Of a stretch of DNA of 64,000 nucleotides, positions 1 through 11,099 are shown in pieces (the first letter of the stretch is position 1; each line of letters opens with the position of its first letter). The position numbers were made by a program, and so were the translations under genes. The notes under the pieces are model-generated. The model saw only the letters and a list, made by a program, of their open reading frames with translations. It made no database searches and was not told where the DNA came from. The stretch is from Costus lasius (Eukaryota; Streptophyta; Magnoliopsida; Zingiberales; Costaceae), in NCBI GenBank assembly GCA_027563935.2, contig CM050446.2:126558499-126622498 (forward strand), read 5' to 3'.

Positions 1-1150
1 TGAGTTGATTAAACAAGTTGTCAATTCTCAACAATGAATACTTATTTTTTATGGTAACTGCATTCAACTGTCTGTAATCTACACAGCTGAAATGAACCAT
101 CCTTCACAAAAAGGATAGGAGGGTCTGATAAACTCTTTATTAAGTAGATCCTGTAATTGTCCTTTTAACTCCTCCAGTTCACGTGGCGCCATTCTATATA
201 GGACCTTAGAGATAGGCGTTGTGCCAGGCTAGAGTTTAATAGTAAAGTCAACATCTTTGCCTGGTGGTAATCCATGCTCTTTAGGAAAAATGTCAGGGAA
301 TTTCCTGAAATTAGCACATGTTCAATAGGAATTGAGGATTGATCTCCCACGTCGATAATAGACATAAGATATCCTTGACATCTGCCATTGATTAGCCTTC
401 TTGCTTGGAGTGCGGAGATCATAGGAGCAATATGTCCATATATTCTAGTGAATGTATACACTGTTGACCCATGGAGTTCGAACACAATTGTGCAATTATA
501 GCAATCCACCAGTACCCGATTGGTAAAAAGTTAATTCATACAAAGTATAATCTCAAATTTTGAGAAATCCAGTAACATCAGATTCGAGTAGATAACCAGA
601 CTACCAAACTTAAGGGGCATTATTGTACCTCCAAGTACAACCATAGCATGTCATCAGATGGTATATACACTGTCATATCATATAATCAGATTGAGATAGA
701 GTAGGTTCTAATTTCAATTTCTTTGGGAAAGAATAAGAAATAAACGAGTGTAAGCTGCCAGTATTAATTTATAAACATGCAGGAACATCATAAACTGAAA
801 TGATACCTCGTAGCACAGAGCCGATCAAGCATTGTGCATCCTGCTCAAATAAATCATATGCCTGTCTTGTCGTGGGAACTTGCGCTTGCCTACCTTGTGG
901 AGGCAATGATCTATAAAGAGGGTGAGGAGGGCGAGTTTGTCCTCGTTTAGGAGGTTGTGCGGACCTATGTGAACTTGGTGCAATCCGGGGTTAATTTCTC
1001 TTACATGGACAGTTCTTCTTATAATGACCCATCTCTTGGTAATAGTGGCACTGTATATAATTAAGTAAGCAGTCTCGAGAAATGTAGCCAATCTCTTCAC
1101 ACCGATAAAAAGTTTTGGAGTCTGGCGACGACCCACCGATGCAAAGAACT
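1..1150 (-). pseudogene. Ty3/gypsy gag-pol relic (zinc knuckles, protease, start of RT)
   Basis: Read on the minus strand from about 1140 down to 1, broken frames follow the usual Ty3/gypsy order. There are two degenerate CCHC knuckles near 1040-1130, a retropepsin-like stretch ending in HSFIS near 730-770, the conserved pre-RT linker (ISALQARRLINGRCQGYL at about 365-425), and then the first RT motif, similar to [18 protein letters not shown], at 1-90. Several stops and frameshifts interrupt it, so it cannot encode a working polyprotein. The rest of the RT lies off the left edge. The order fits a chromovirus-type gypsy element. This is recognition by motif order, not by database search. Confidence 0.7.
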
Positions 1151-1182
1151 AGTTCCTGATATATTCAGGAAGGTCAAAAATC

Positions 1183-1330
1183 ATGGGCCTTAGGCTATGT
1201 TCTGTTGAATGGAGTCCACGGTGGAAAGGATGGAAAGTACAATGAATCTAGATGGCCATCTAGATTCATTGTACTTTCCATCCTTTCCACCGTGGATTTC
1301 ATTCAACAGAACATAAGCCTTAGGGTCCAT
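1183..1330. repeat. Near-perfect hairpin / foldback element
   Basis: Two arms of about 73 bases meet at 1255/1256 around TGGCCA with no real loop. The inner 41 bp (1215-1255 against 1256-1296) match perfectly. Outside that, two differences at 1212 and 1214 would be G-U pairs in a plus-strand RNA, and the match then continues with a few gaps to the ends. It could be a small foldback MITE or an inverted duplication. No coding role is seen; the short open frame over it is an artefact. Confidence 0.85.
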
Positions 1331-1369
1331 ATCTATGAGGATGATTCAATCGTCACCACCGAGTGTTGG

Positions 1370-1612
1370 GTTGCCATAATACAAAGAGGTTCTACCATAA
1401 TATAAGAGCTCCTACAATAATAATAATAAGAGGTTATACTATAATTATAAGGGGTTCTACCATAATAGGTTCTACCATAATAATGCAAAGAGGTTCTATC
1501 ATAATTATAAAAGGTTCTACCATAATGGTAAGGGGTTCTACCAACATTAAATGGGGTTCTACTATAATGGTAAAGGGTTCTATACCATTAAATAGGGTTC
1601 TATAACATATAT
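1370..1612. repeat. Imperfect minisatellite with GGTTCTACCATAAT core
   Basis: The core GGTTCTACCATAAT, or close variants, recurs about ten times with spacers of roughly 8-15 bases (TAATAAG, GGTAAGG, ATTAAAT types). It runs directly into a TA microsatellite. The 80-codon open frame across it just translates the repeat and is not taken as a gene. Confidence 0.75.
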
Positions 1613-1625
1613 TTTTATATACTTT

Positions 1626-1628
<3 letters not shown>

Positions 1629-1692
<64 letters not shown>
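1629..1692. repeat. (TA)n microsatellite
   Basis: An uninterrupted TA dinucleotide run of about 64 bases. It directly follows the TTCTACC minisatellite. Confidence 0.95.
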
Positions 1693-1693
<1 letters not shown>

Positions 1694-2306
1694 TTTTATA
1701 TGTTTATATATTTTTAATAGAGAGACAACGATCAAAAGAAAATTTGATAACTTGCTGTCCTGACAACAATCCTTGCGATATGAGAATTTTTTTTTTTGCA
1801 ATATGTACCCTTAAAAAATGGTCGATAATTTGTTGTACATAAACAATCATTGCATTCTTCAAATCATATTAAATAATATAAATAACATTTATATGTATCC
1901 ATAATACAAATACATTTTACAAGGTTTCAAATTCTTTGCAATATGCTGGTTACCATCTTGAGATACAAATACAAATACAAAACCCCATTAAAATGTAATC
2001 TCTATAATACAAATACAAAATACAAATACATTCTATCTCCAGTTTTCATATGCTGCCGTCCTCCCTTTGCAATCTCTGGTAGGCTGCGCCTCCTTACCAG
2101 ATTTTGATAAATAACCTGTATGAAGGTAAAAGCTGATACAAAGTAAATTTATATGCCTTTACAAGCAATGGAAAACAAGTAAGTTGGGATACTAATGAAT
2201 GGTAAACCAAAAATAACTTCCTTTGCTATGTAGGTCATGTACATGGTAGACCACCTAGGACTTTGCAAGCATGCCAAATATCAGCTTACATGGTAGCATC
2301 ACCTCC
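1693..2306. other. AT-rich stretch with no recognised gene
   Basis: It contains short A/T tracts and a repeated ATACAAATACAAA-like run around 1900-2030. I see no coding frame or transposon end. It abuts the outer edge of the left MULE arm. Confidence 0.5.
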
Positions 2307-2466
2307 TTGAAGTAGCTCCTGATACCAGTTTACATGAACGAATCAAAAGGAAAACAAGCAAGGTTAAAGAATGCAAAACAGTAATATATAAAAATTGAAA
2401 TGGACAAGTAAAGAGTTCAAACCCTAAAGAGTTCATGGCGAACGAATGGATCTTTATGTGCATAAT

Positions 2467-4640
2467 CTTCCCTTGATAAGCTCAAGCGACACAAGTGCTC
2501 TCAATTTAGGCATAGCGTCTTGAGAAAAATTAAAACCTTCATTTCTTAATATATAATTTATATACTTTGTGCAAAATAAACCACAATCAACACTGAAAAA
2601 AATAAATAATATAGTAGAATCACTTATAAGTCAATATACATAAAACTCTTAGTAATTCAAAGTAGTCTATCCGATAGAAGTATCCAGCATATTATTTGGG
2701 ACAATGAACGTTCCAGTCTATTTCCTATGAAGTTATATCAACATTGGCTCGTACACTTAATAGACCCCTAATCAGTGACAACTACATAAAAAATATAGTA
2801 TCACTACACCATTTAACCATATTGCTAACTTGCAAAATATATAACATTGATAACTTATAACATATGATGAACATTACCAATTTGTTCACTTCTCTTTTAT
2901 CACGTGCTTTTGTCATCAAGGAATTATATATTGATATGCTTTGAATTTTCATATCAATACCCAGCAAGAACCAATGATTATGACAATGCACAGGGATTAA
3001 TATCAAGCCAATAGCATAAATAGACTTACTAGTCACATGATTAATATAATGCAAAAAATCGAGTCTGTTAGGCCTCCTACGTACAGATCCTATTACATAA
3101 GACATTTCAATAATATTAACTAGTTTACGTGTGACAAAAACATAGATAGTTAATAGAAAATTAGGAGAAATGTAAGCAAATGGAACTTATTTACATGTGT
3201 CCTCTAATGCTCTTGCATGAGCAAGCATCGCGTATGCATTGATAACCTGAAGCCGATGCATGCATTGATAACCTGAAGCCAAATTAAACAATTTAGATAT
3301 TAACGATCCAAATTTTTTACTTAATAAACTAAATAGAATGTGCTTACATCAACACAAGCCTCTCGCCAAAGAGAATTCAATATATAAATCGTGTATACAA
3401 TTCCATGGTCCCAACTTTAATTTTATCCAGACGAGTAGCTAAGAAATCCTCTATATCACTACGTTCAGCATCACTTATTAAATCTTAGCTAATATAGTCA
3501 TATCTATTTAAGTACTGAAACAAAGTTGAACAACATTAGTTATTAACCACATTAGCAACATCAAAGCATTAGTACCATACTGGATTTTCGATTTGATGAT
3601 CCTTTGTTGTATCAGTCACTTCAATAACCCACATAGGTCAATAGATTCATTATTACCGGCATTCTACTTTAAAAGTAGGGTCAACATTAATAAATTACCT
3701 GTTCCACTATCTTTTTTTTTTCAACATGTGCTTGCATATAAGGGGTTCTAATTTGTCTACCCACAGTATGTTTTTTACCCCTTCGTCGACTATAAATTTT
3801 TAGGGTCTCTTTCACCACCTCTTATATCTCACCAGAATTTTGTAGTCCACTATATTTGTACGATCAATGCCTCATTATACATTTAAATTTATTTTTGTAA
3901 TTTATTATTTTCAACTTGGAGAGCTTCCAACTGTTGTATCCACTCTACCTTGTTACTAGTATCCTATTGAATCATAAAAAAATAAATTAGTGTTGTACAT
4001 CAGATATACATGAGAATGTTATAAATTTATCTTTTTATTTTTCTTTGGTGGTATATGTTGTGGCCTCATTGTATTTTGAAGAATCTTAATGTCTTCTTTT
4101 AATTTTTTTTTATTTTCTGCTTCTAGAACATCTATTTATTCCATCAATATGTATTTTTCTGCATCCTATTATAAGAAAAAAAATATATATTATTTTCCAT
4201 TATAGGGTTTAATAGTATAACTTATGATTTTCAAATATATAAATCTCATGCACATTAGCTATGTATTGGTTGAGAATGTTAAAAGTTTACCTTCTTCTCT
4301 TCATTTGGTGGCATATGTTGTTGCAGCAATGTATATTGAAGCATCTTAATATCTTAAGATTTTATTTTCTATTTCAAGAGCCTCGATCTTTTCCATTAAG
4401 TTGTCAATGGTTGATTTCTCTTCATTCTATTATAAGAAAAAAAATTTAGTTATGATTTTATTTTAGAGTTTATTGTATAGCTTATATTTTTCAAATAGAA
4501 ATCTAAACCTAAAATACTTACCTTTTCACCTAGGGATACATGCGGTGGAGCCCCTAATGTTGAGAAAAGTTTTGGAGAGATAAACGTAACAAACAATTGC
4601 TCATTTTCTTCAACTGGGGCTAATTTATGTAATATTTGCA
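2467..4640 (-). pseudogene. Ulp1-like (C48) SUMO-protease relic, left copy
   Basis: The minus strand reads through exon-like pieces. One at 4540-4640 contains LFSTLGAPPHVSLGEKV. The protease region at 2782-3105 contains HCHNHWFLL (catalytic His region) and ISIYNSLMTKARDKRE. A tail at about 2467-2580 carries the C-terminal segment that ends in LVSLELIKGRL on the right arm. C48 proteases use a His-Asp-Cys triad; the position expected to be Asp (IYDSL in relatives) reads Asn here. The pieces are separated by stops and AT-rich gaps. Ulp1-like genes are known cargo of plant MULEs, and this fits that class. It is unlikely to be functional. Confidence 0.6.
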
Positions 4641-6179
4641 ATTAAAAAACTTAGGTCAGTAGAATATGTAAAAAATAATTTTTTTTCTAATAAATTATTA
4701 TATAAGCTATACAATAAACAACATAAATTATTATACTTTAATCATTATTTTGCTCAAGGTTTTACATCTTCTTAACTTCACATTGGCTCATCTAAAGAGT
4801 CGAGGGTACACATCCAATTGAGAACAACATTTGTAGTTGATACTGTAGGCTCATAAAATTAAATTTATAACATTAACAAATATAACACATTAATATACAA
4901 ATGTAAAAACACTTACAAAATTAAATATAACAACTCATAAATAGAACTTACATTAAGTATCATTGCGCATCCCCCGATACTGCTTGAGCCTTTATTTTTT
5001 ATCATGTTCAATTCATTTATTAGAAATCTGTGTATAGCTTCTGCCCAATTATATTTATTTATTTGATTATATTATCTAGATAATAAACTAGATTACTAGG
5101 TACACTATAATTATTTCTATAAAAAAGAAATGCACAAAATACATACAAAACTACTAATTTCTTTAACCTATCATGATCAAAATATTTATCTAATCTAACT
5201 TATTTTAATTTTTTTTTCTATCATTAAAGATTTTGCACATGCACCTTGAAATTCTTCATAAAAAAATTCAGATTGCCCTAAACCCTATTCTAAATTAACA
5301 AGCTCACTTTAGAATTTCAAGCCAAGGATAAGTGCTACATCATTCAAAGAAAATTTTATTAAATTTTGATTTATAAGAAAACTATTGGTTTGCCTATCAT
5401 AATTTTTAATTAAATATCATAAATTAATTCCATCTAACTTAATTTCAGGACATTCCCAAAAATGGACAAACGGTGTGTTATCCAAAAAGTTTTCTTCTAG
5501 TCTACCTATATTAATAAATTCTTTGAACAAATTTTTATTCTATTTAAACTACACCTACTAGATACAATCCTACTTAATCTTTTTTTTTTATTTTTAGAAC
5601 TCATATTTAAATATTAAACACCTACAAAAGATAATAAGTAAAAATAATTTAGTTTTTCTTGACAAAAAAATATATTAAAGTTTGTAATATTAAACCATAA
5701 CAATGTAAAGTTACTAGTATTAAACAATAACAACGTAGTTATTTTTCAACACATGTGGATACTAATATTAACAAGTAAACATGAAATTAAACAATAACGG
5801 GCTAAAGTTACTAAATAGATGGAACGAAGATGATGCCCGGCTGGAAAAACGAGCGCCGGCTGGAGAGGAGCGTGGAGACACCTGCTAAAGTGAAGCCTTG
5901 AGACGTGCATGCCGGAGAGGAATACCTAGACACGTAGGCCAGAGAGGAGCGTCGAGATGCACCTGCCGGGACAACCGCTCACCGGAGACAAGGGTCAAGC
6001 GTTGAGTGATAGGGGAGAATTGTCGAGAGTGGGCACCGGCCGAAGAGGACAGTCGAGACGTGGGCTGGAAGCAATAGACAAACACCAACCAAAGACGAGC
6101 GCCGAGAGAGAATTGCTGAGAGATTTCCAGAGTCATCGAGAGATTTAGGGAGAAAAATCCAAAAATCAAGTAGCCGATG

Positions 6180-6374
6180 GAAGCGATGGTGAATTTTATT
6201 TAGATGCGTTGACGTGTTGAAGTGTTGACGGATCGAATAGCAGGAAAAGACTGCATAAGTTTTCTCCCTATAATAAATAAATGTGCATCAAGATTTGTAG
6301 AGCTCAGGATCGGATGGCTAGGGATTCACTTGTCTAACTGCTAATATGCAGGGGCCATGGCTAGAAGTTTTTTC
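6180..6374 (-). repeat. MULE terminal sequence, left copy
   Basis: It is the reverse-complement counterpart of 6436-6630 and is also closely similar to 24350-24549. Shared blocks include TTCTCCCTATAATAAATAAA, the segment GGATCGGAYGGCTA, and the tip CTAGAAGTTTTTTC. The two facing tips are separated by 61 bases (6375-6435) of unrelated sequence. Confidence 0.75.
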
Positions 6375-6435
6375 TAAAGAAAGGAGCTACTTATAAAATA
6401 GTTGGGCAATGCAAGACAGGAGTGGCTGGTCATCA

Positions 6436-9400
6436 GAAAAAACTCCTAGCTAGGGCCCTGTGCATTAGCAGTTAGATAAGTGAATCCCTAACCGTCCGAT
6501 CTTGAGCTATGTGAATCTGAATGCATATTTATTTGTTACAGGGAGAAAACTCGCGCAGCCTTTTTCAGCTGTTCGATCCGTCAACACTTCAACATATCAA
6601 CGCATCTAAATAAAATTCGTTGTTGCTTCCAACGGCTACTAGATTTCTAGATTTTTCTCCCTGAATCTCTCGACGACTTCTCTGTGACGACTCTGGAAAT
6701 CTCTCTTGGCGATTCTCTCCCAGCGCTCGTCTCCTATTGGCGTTTGTCTATTGCTTCCAACCCATGTATCGACTCTTCTCTCCGACCGGCACCCATTCTC
6801 GATGATTCTTCCTTGTTGCTCGGCCCTTCACCCTCGTCTTCGATGAGTGGCTATCCCGGTCGGCGTGTCTCGATGCTCCTCTCTGGCCTACATGTCTGGA
6901 CATTCCTCTCTGACCTGCACGTCTCAAGGCTCCGCTTTGGTAGGTGCCTCCACGCTTATCTCTAGGCGCTCATTTTTCCAGCTGGGCATCTTCTTCGTTC
7001 TATCTATTTGGTAACTTTAGCCCATTATTACTTAATTCATGTTTACTTGTTAATATTAGTATTAACACGTGTTGAATAATAACTACGTTATTATTATTTA
7101 ATACTAGTAATTTTACATTGTTATTGTTTAATAGTACTAACTTTAATATATTTTTTTGTCAAGAAAAACTAAATTATCTTGACTTATTATCTTTTGTAGG
7201 TGTTTAATCTTTAAATATGAGTTCTGAAAATAAAAAAAGATTAAGTAGGTTATACCCAATAGGTGTAATTTAAATAGAATGAAAAATTTATTCAAAGAAC
7301 TTATTAATATAGGTAGACTAGAAGAAAACTTTTTGGACAACACATCGTTTGTCCATTTTTGAGAATGTCTTGAAATTAAGTTAGATGAAATTAATTTAGA
7401 ATATTTAATTAAAAATTGTGATAGACAAACCAATAGGATGTAGCACTCATCTTTGGCTTGAAACTCCAAGATGAGCTTGTTAATTTAAAACATGGTTTAG
7501 GGTACTCTGAAGTTTTAGATGAAGAATTTCAAGGTGCATGTGTAAAACATTTAATGTTAGAAAAAAATTAAAATAAGTTAGACTAGATAAACATTTTGAT
7601 CATGATAGATTAAAGAAATTAGTATTTTTTATGTATTTTGTGCATTTCTTTTTTGCAGAAATAATTATAGTATATCTATGTAGATAATATTAATCAAATA
7701 AATAAATATAATTGGGCAGAAGCTATATATAGATTTATAATAAATGAATTGAATAAGGCAAAAAAGAAAGACTTAAGCAGTATCGGGGGATGCGTAATCA
7801 TACTTAATTTAGTTCTATTTATGATTTGTTATATTTAATTTTACAAGTGTTCTTACATTTGCATATTAATATGTTGTACTTGTTAATGTTGTTGATTTAA
7901 TTTTAATGAGCATACATAATTAACTACAGATGCTGTTCAATTAGATGTGTACCCTCGGCTCTTTAGATGGTCAATGTGAAGTTAAGAAGATGTAAAACCT
8001 TAAACAAAATAATGATTAAAGTATCTGAACATACTGTATAACAATTTATTAAAAAAAATTATTTTTTACATATTCTACTGACTTAAGTTTCTTAATTGCA
8101 AATATAAAACGAATTGGCCCCAGTTGCAAAAGAGGAGCAATTATTTGTTATGTTTAGCTCTCCAAAACTTTTCTCAACATTAGGGGCTCCATCGCATGTA
8201 TCCCTAGGTGAAAAGGTAAGTATTTTAGGTTTCTTTTTGAAAAATATAAGCTATACGATTAAACTCTATAATGAAATCCAAACCAAATTTTTTTTCTTAT
8301 AATAGGATGAAGAGAAATCAACCATTGACAACTCGATGGAAAAGATCGAGGCTCTTGAAGTGGAAAATAAAATCTTAAGATATTAAGATGCTTCAAGATA
8401 CATCACTGCAATAACATATGCCACCAAATAAAGAGGAGAAGGTAAACTTTTAACATTCTCAACCAGTATATAGTTAATGTGCATGAGATTTATATATTTG
8501 AAAATCATAAGTTATATTATCAAACCCTATAATGGAAAATAATATATATTTTTTTCTTATAATAGGATGCAGAAAAATATAGATTGATAGAAAAGATAGA
8601 TGTTCTTGAGCAAAAAATAAAAAAATTAAAGAAGATATTAAGATTCTTCAAAATACAGTGAGGCTACAATATATACCACCAAAGGAAGAGGAGAAAGTGA
8701 ATTTATAACATTCTCATGTATATCTAATGTACAACACTAATTTATTCTTTTGTGATTCAATAGGATGCTAGTAACAAGGAAGAGTGGATGCAACAGTCGG
8801 AAGCTCTCCAAGTTAAAAATAACGAATTGCAAGAACAAATTCAAATGTGTAATGAAGCATTGACCGTACAATATAGTGGATGACAACATTCTAGTGAGAC
8901 ACAGGAGGAGGTAGCAAAAGAGACCCCAAAAATTTATATTCGACGAAGGGGTAGAAAATGTACTATGGGTAGACAAATTAGAACTCTTTATATGCAGACA
9001 TATGTTGAAAAAAAAAAGAAAGTGGAATAGGTAATTTATTAATGTTGACCTTACTTTTAAAATGGAGTGCCAGTAATAATGAATCTATTAACCTATGTAG
9101 GTTATTGAAGTGACTGATACAGTGGAGGATCGTCAAATCAAAAATCATGTATGGTTGTAATGGTTTGATGTTGCTAATGTGGTTAATAGCTAATGTTGTT
9201 CAACTTTGTTTTCGTACTTAAATAGACAAGACTATGCTGGCTGAGATTTAATAAGTGATGCTGAACGTAATGATATAGAGGATTTCTTAGCTACTTAAAT
9301 ACACGATTTATATATCAAATTCTCTTTGGCGAGAGGCTTGTGGATATGTAAGCACATTCTATTTAGTCTATTAAGTGAGAAATTTGGATCGTCAATATCT

Positions 9401-10360
9401 AAACTGTTTAATTTTCCTATAGGTTATCGATGCATATGCGATTCTTGCTCATGCACGAGCATTAGAGGACACATGTAAATATATTCTATTTGTCTACATT
9501 TCTCCCAATTTTCTGTTAACTATCTATGTTCTTGTCACACATATTTTTTTAGACACTAGTTAATATTATTGAAATGTCTTATGTAATAGGATCTGTACAT
9601 AGGAGGCCTAACAGACTCGGCTTTGCATTATATTAATCATGTGAATAGTGAGTCTATTTATGCTATTGGCTTGATACTGATCTTTGTGCATTGTCATGAT
9701 CATTGGTTCTTGCTGAGTAGTGGTATGAAAATTCAAAGCATATCAATATATAATTCCTTGATGACAAAAGCACGTGATAAGAGAGAAGTGAACAAATTGG
9801 TAATGTTCATCGTATGTTACAAGTTATCAATGTTGCATATTTTGCAAGCTAGCAATATGGTTTAAATGGTGTATTGATACTATATTTTTTATGTAGTTGT
9901 CACTGATTGGGGGTCTATTAAGTGTATGAGTGAACGTTGATATAACTTCATGGGAAATAAATTAGAACGTTCATTGTCCCAAACAATATGCGAGGTACTG
10001 CTATTGGATAAACTATTTTGAATTACTAAGAGGTTTATGTATATTGACTTATAAGTGATTCTGCTATATTATTTATTTTTTTCAGTGTTGATTGTGGTTT
10101 ATTTTGCGCAAAGTATATAGATTATATATCAAGAAATGAAGGTTTCAATTTTTCTCAAGACGATATGCCTAAACTGAGAGCACTTGTGTCTCTTGAGCTT
10201 ATCAAGGGAAGATTATGTACATAAAGATACCATTCCTTTGCCATGAATTCTTTACTTGTCTATTTCAATTTTTATATATTATGGTTTTTTTTGTATTCTT
10301 TAACCTTGCTTGCTTTCCTTTTGACTTGTTTATGTAAACTAGTATCAGGAGCTGCTTCAA
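6436..10360 (+). mobile_element. Right arm of 8 kb palindrome: MULE-type element with Ulp1 cargo
   Basis: It is the inverted counterpart of 2307-6374, oriented outwards (plus strand). It starts with the terminal sequence GAAAAAACTCCTAGC, then a GC-richer 5' region (6660-6965), then AT-rich sequence with gene relics. The match to the left arm ends at TATCAGGAGCTGCTTCAA (to 10360), where LINE sequence begins. The arms differ by scattered substitutions and small indels, so the duplication is not recent. Whether this was one foldback insertion or two independent head-to-head insertions cannot be decided from the sequence alone. Confidence 0.65.
8114..10220 (+). pseudogene. Ulp1-like (C48) SUMO-protease relic, right copy
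   Basis: Exon-like pieces run on the plus strand. One at 8114-8215 contains LFSTLGAPSHVSLGEKV. At 8306-8400 there is an acidic, probably coiled-coil stretch. The protease region at 9623-9865 contains HCHDHWFLL and IYNSLMTKARDKRE. At about 10084-10220 there is VDCGLFCAKYIDYISRN, where CG holds the expected catalytic Cys. His and Cys are therefore recognisable, but the Asp position is Asn (IYNSL), as in the left copy. Stops separate the pieces. It is a MULE-captured peptidase gene by family resemblance and is probably not functional. Confidence 0.65.
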
Positions 10361-11099
10361 ATACCATGCCTTCTGGAATTTTCATCCAGAAGCTTTGGCT
10401 ATTATTAAGCGCGATTGGGAGGCTTGGAGGGGGGAAGATTGGGATTTTTCTAAATGTTTCAACTCTATTAGGTCTAATCTTTCTTGGTTGAATAAAAATA
10501 GACTTGGTAAGCTTGAAGACTAACTTGCCAATACTGTTGAGATTATTAATTCCCTTCAATGTAAGGAAGCTAGTAGCTTCCTCTCTCCTAGTGAGGCTGG
10601 CACTCTTAATTCTGATCTTAATAAAGCTAAAGTGCTTGAGCGACAAATTAATATAAGTGGTGGACTATTGCCAAATGTACTTGGTTCAAGGAGGGAGATA
10701 AAACACTAAATACTTTCATAAACTCACTTCTATTAGAGCTAGGAAAAATTTTATTCCCTTTATCAGAGATAATGACAACAATCTGATTAAGGAAGAAAGC
10801 TCTATTCAGAATGTTTTTGTTAAACACTATAGGGATCTTTGGATTCTTACTGATCAAATTACTCTTATTGGGGATATCTTAAATTACATTTTTGACAGAT
10901 CTCCAAAAATTGAGTCTAATGCTGATAGTTTGATCCACCCCTTTAGTAAAGATGAGTTGGGGTGTGTTATTCATATCTTGGCTAATGGCAAAAGTCCCGG
11001 TCCGGACGGGTTCACAACTGATTTCTATAAAAAATATTGGAACTTAATAGAACATGATTTTATACTCTTGCTCTCTAATTTCTGTGGCAACTCTACTCT
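10361..11099 (+). pseudogene. LINE (L1-type) ORF2 relic, 5' segment
   Basis: Plus-strand broken frames give the region between endonuclease and RT of plant L1 elements (FHPEALAIIKRDWEAWRGED near 10380-10440) and then the first RT motif at 10930-11094, with NGKSPGPDGFTTDFYKKYW. The endonuclease domain is not present; the LINE starts abruptly at the end of the MULE arm. The frame is cut at 11099 by the Athila-like insertion and resumes in the same frame at 18110 (LPANWNK). Several small frameshifts already exist here, so the LINE was probably dead or died afterwards. Confidence 0.75.

Larger units (their letters stand above)
2307..6374 (-). mobile_element. Left arm of 8 kb palindrome: MULE-type element with Ulp1 cargo
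   Basis: Its reverse complement matches 6436-10360 over almost the whole length, including intergenic segments, so this is a copied transposon and not just shared coding sequence. Its inner end (about 6180-6374) is a terminal sequence beginning GAAAAAACTTCTAGCC on the minus strand. The same end is found on the right arm and at 24549. Next to it is a GC-richer 5' region (5820-6170), then AT-rich sequence with coding relics running away from the centre. No matching outer terminal repeat was found near 2307. Target duplications were not found. A non-TIR MULE or a truncated copy would both fit. Confidence 0.65.
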
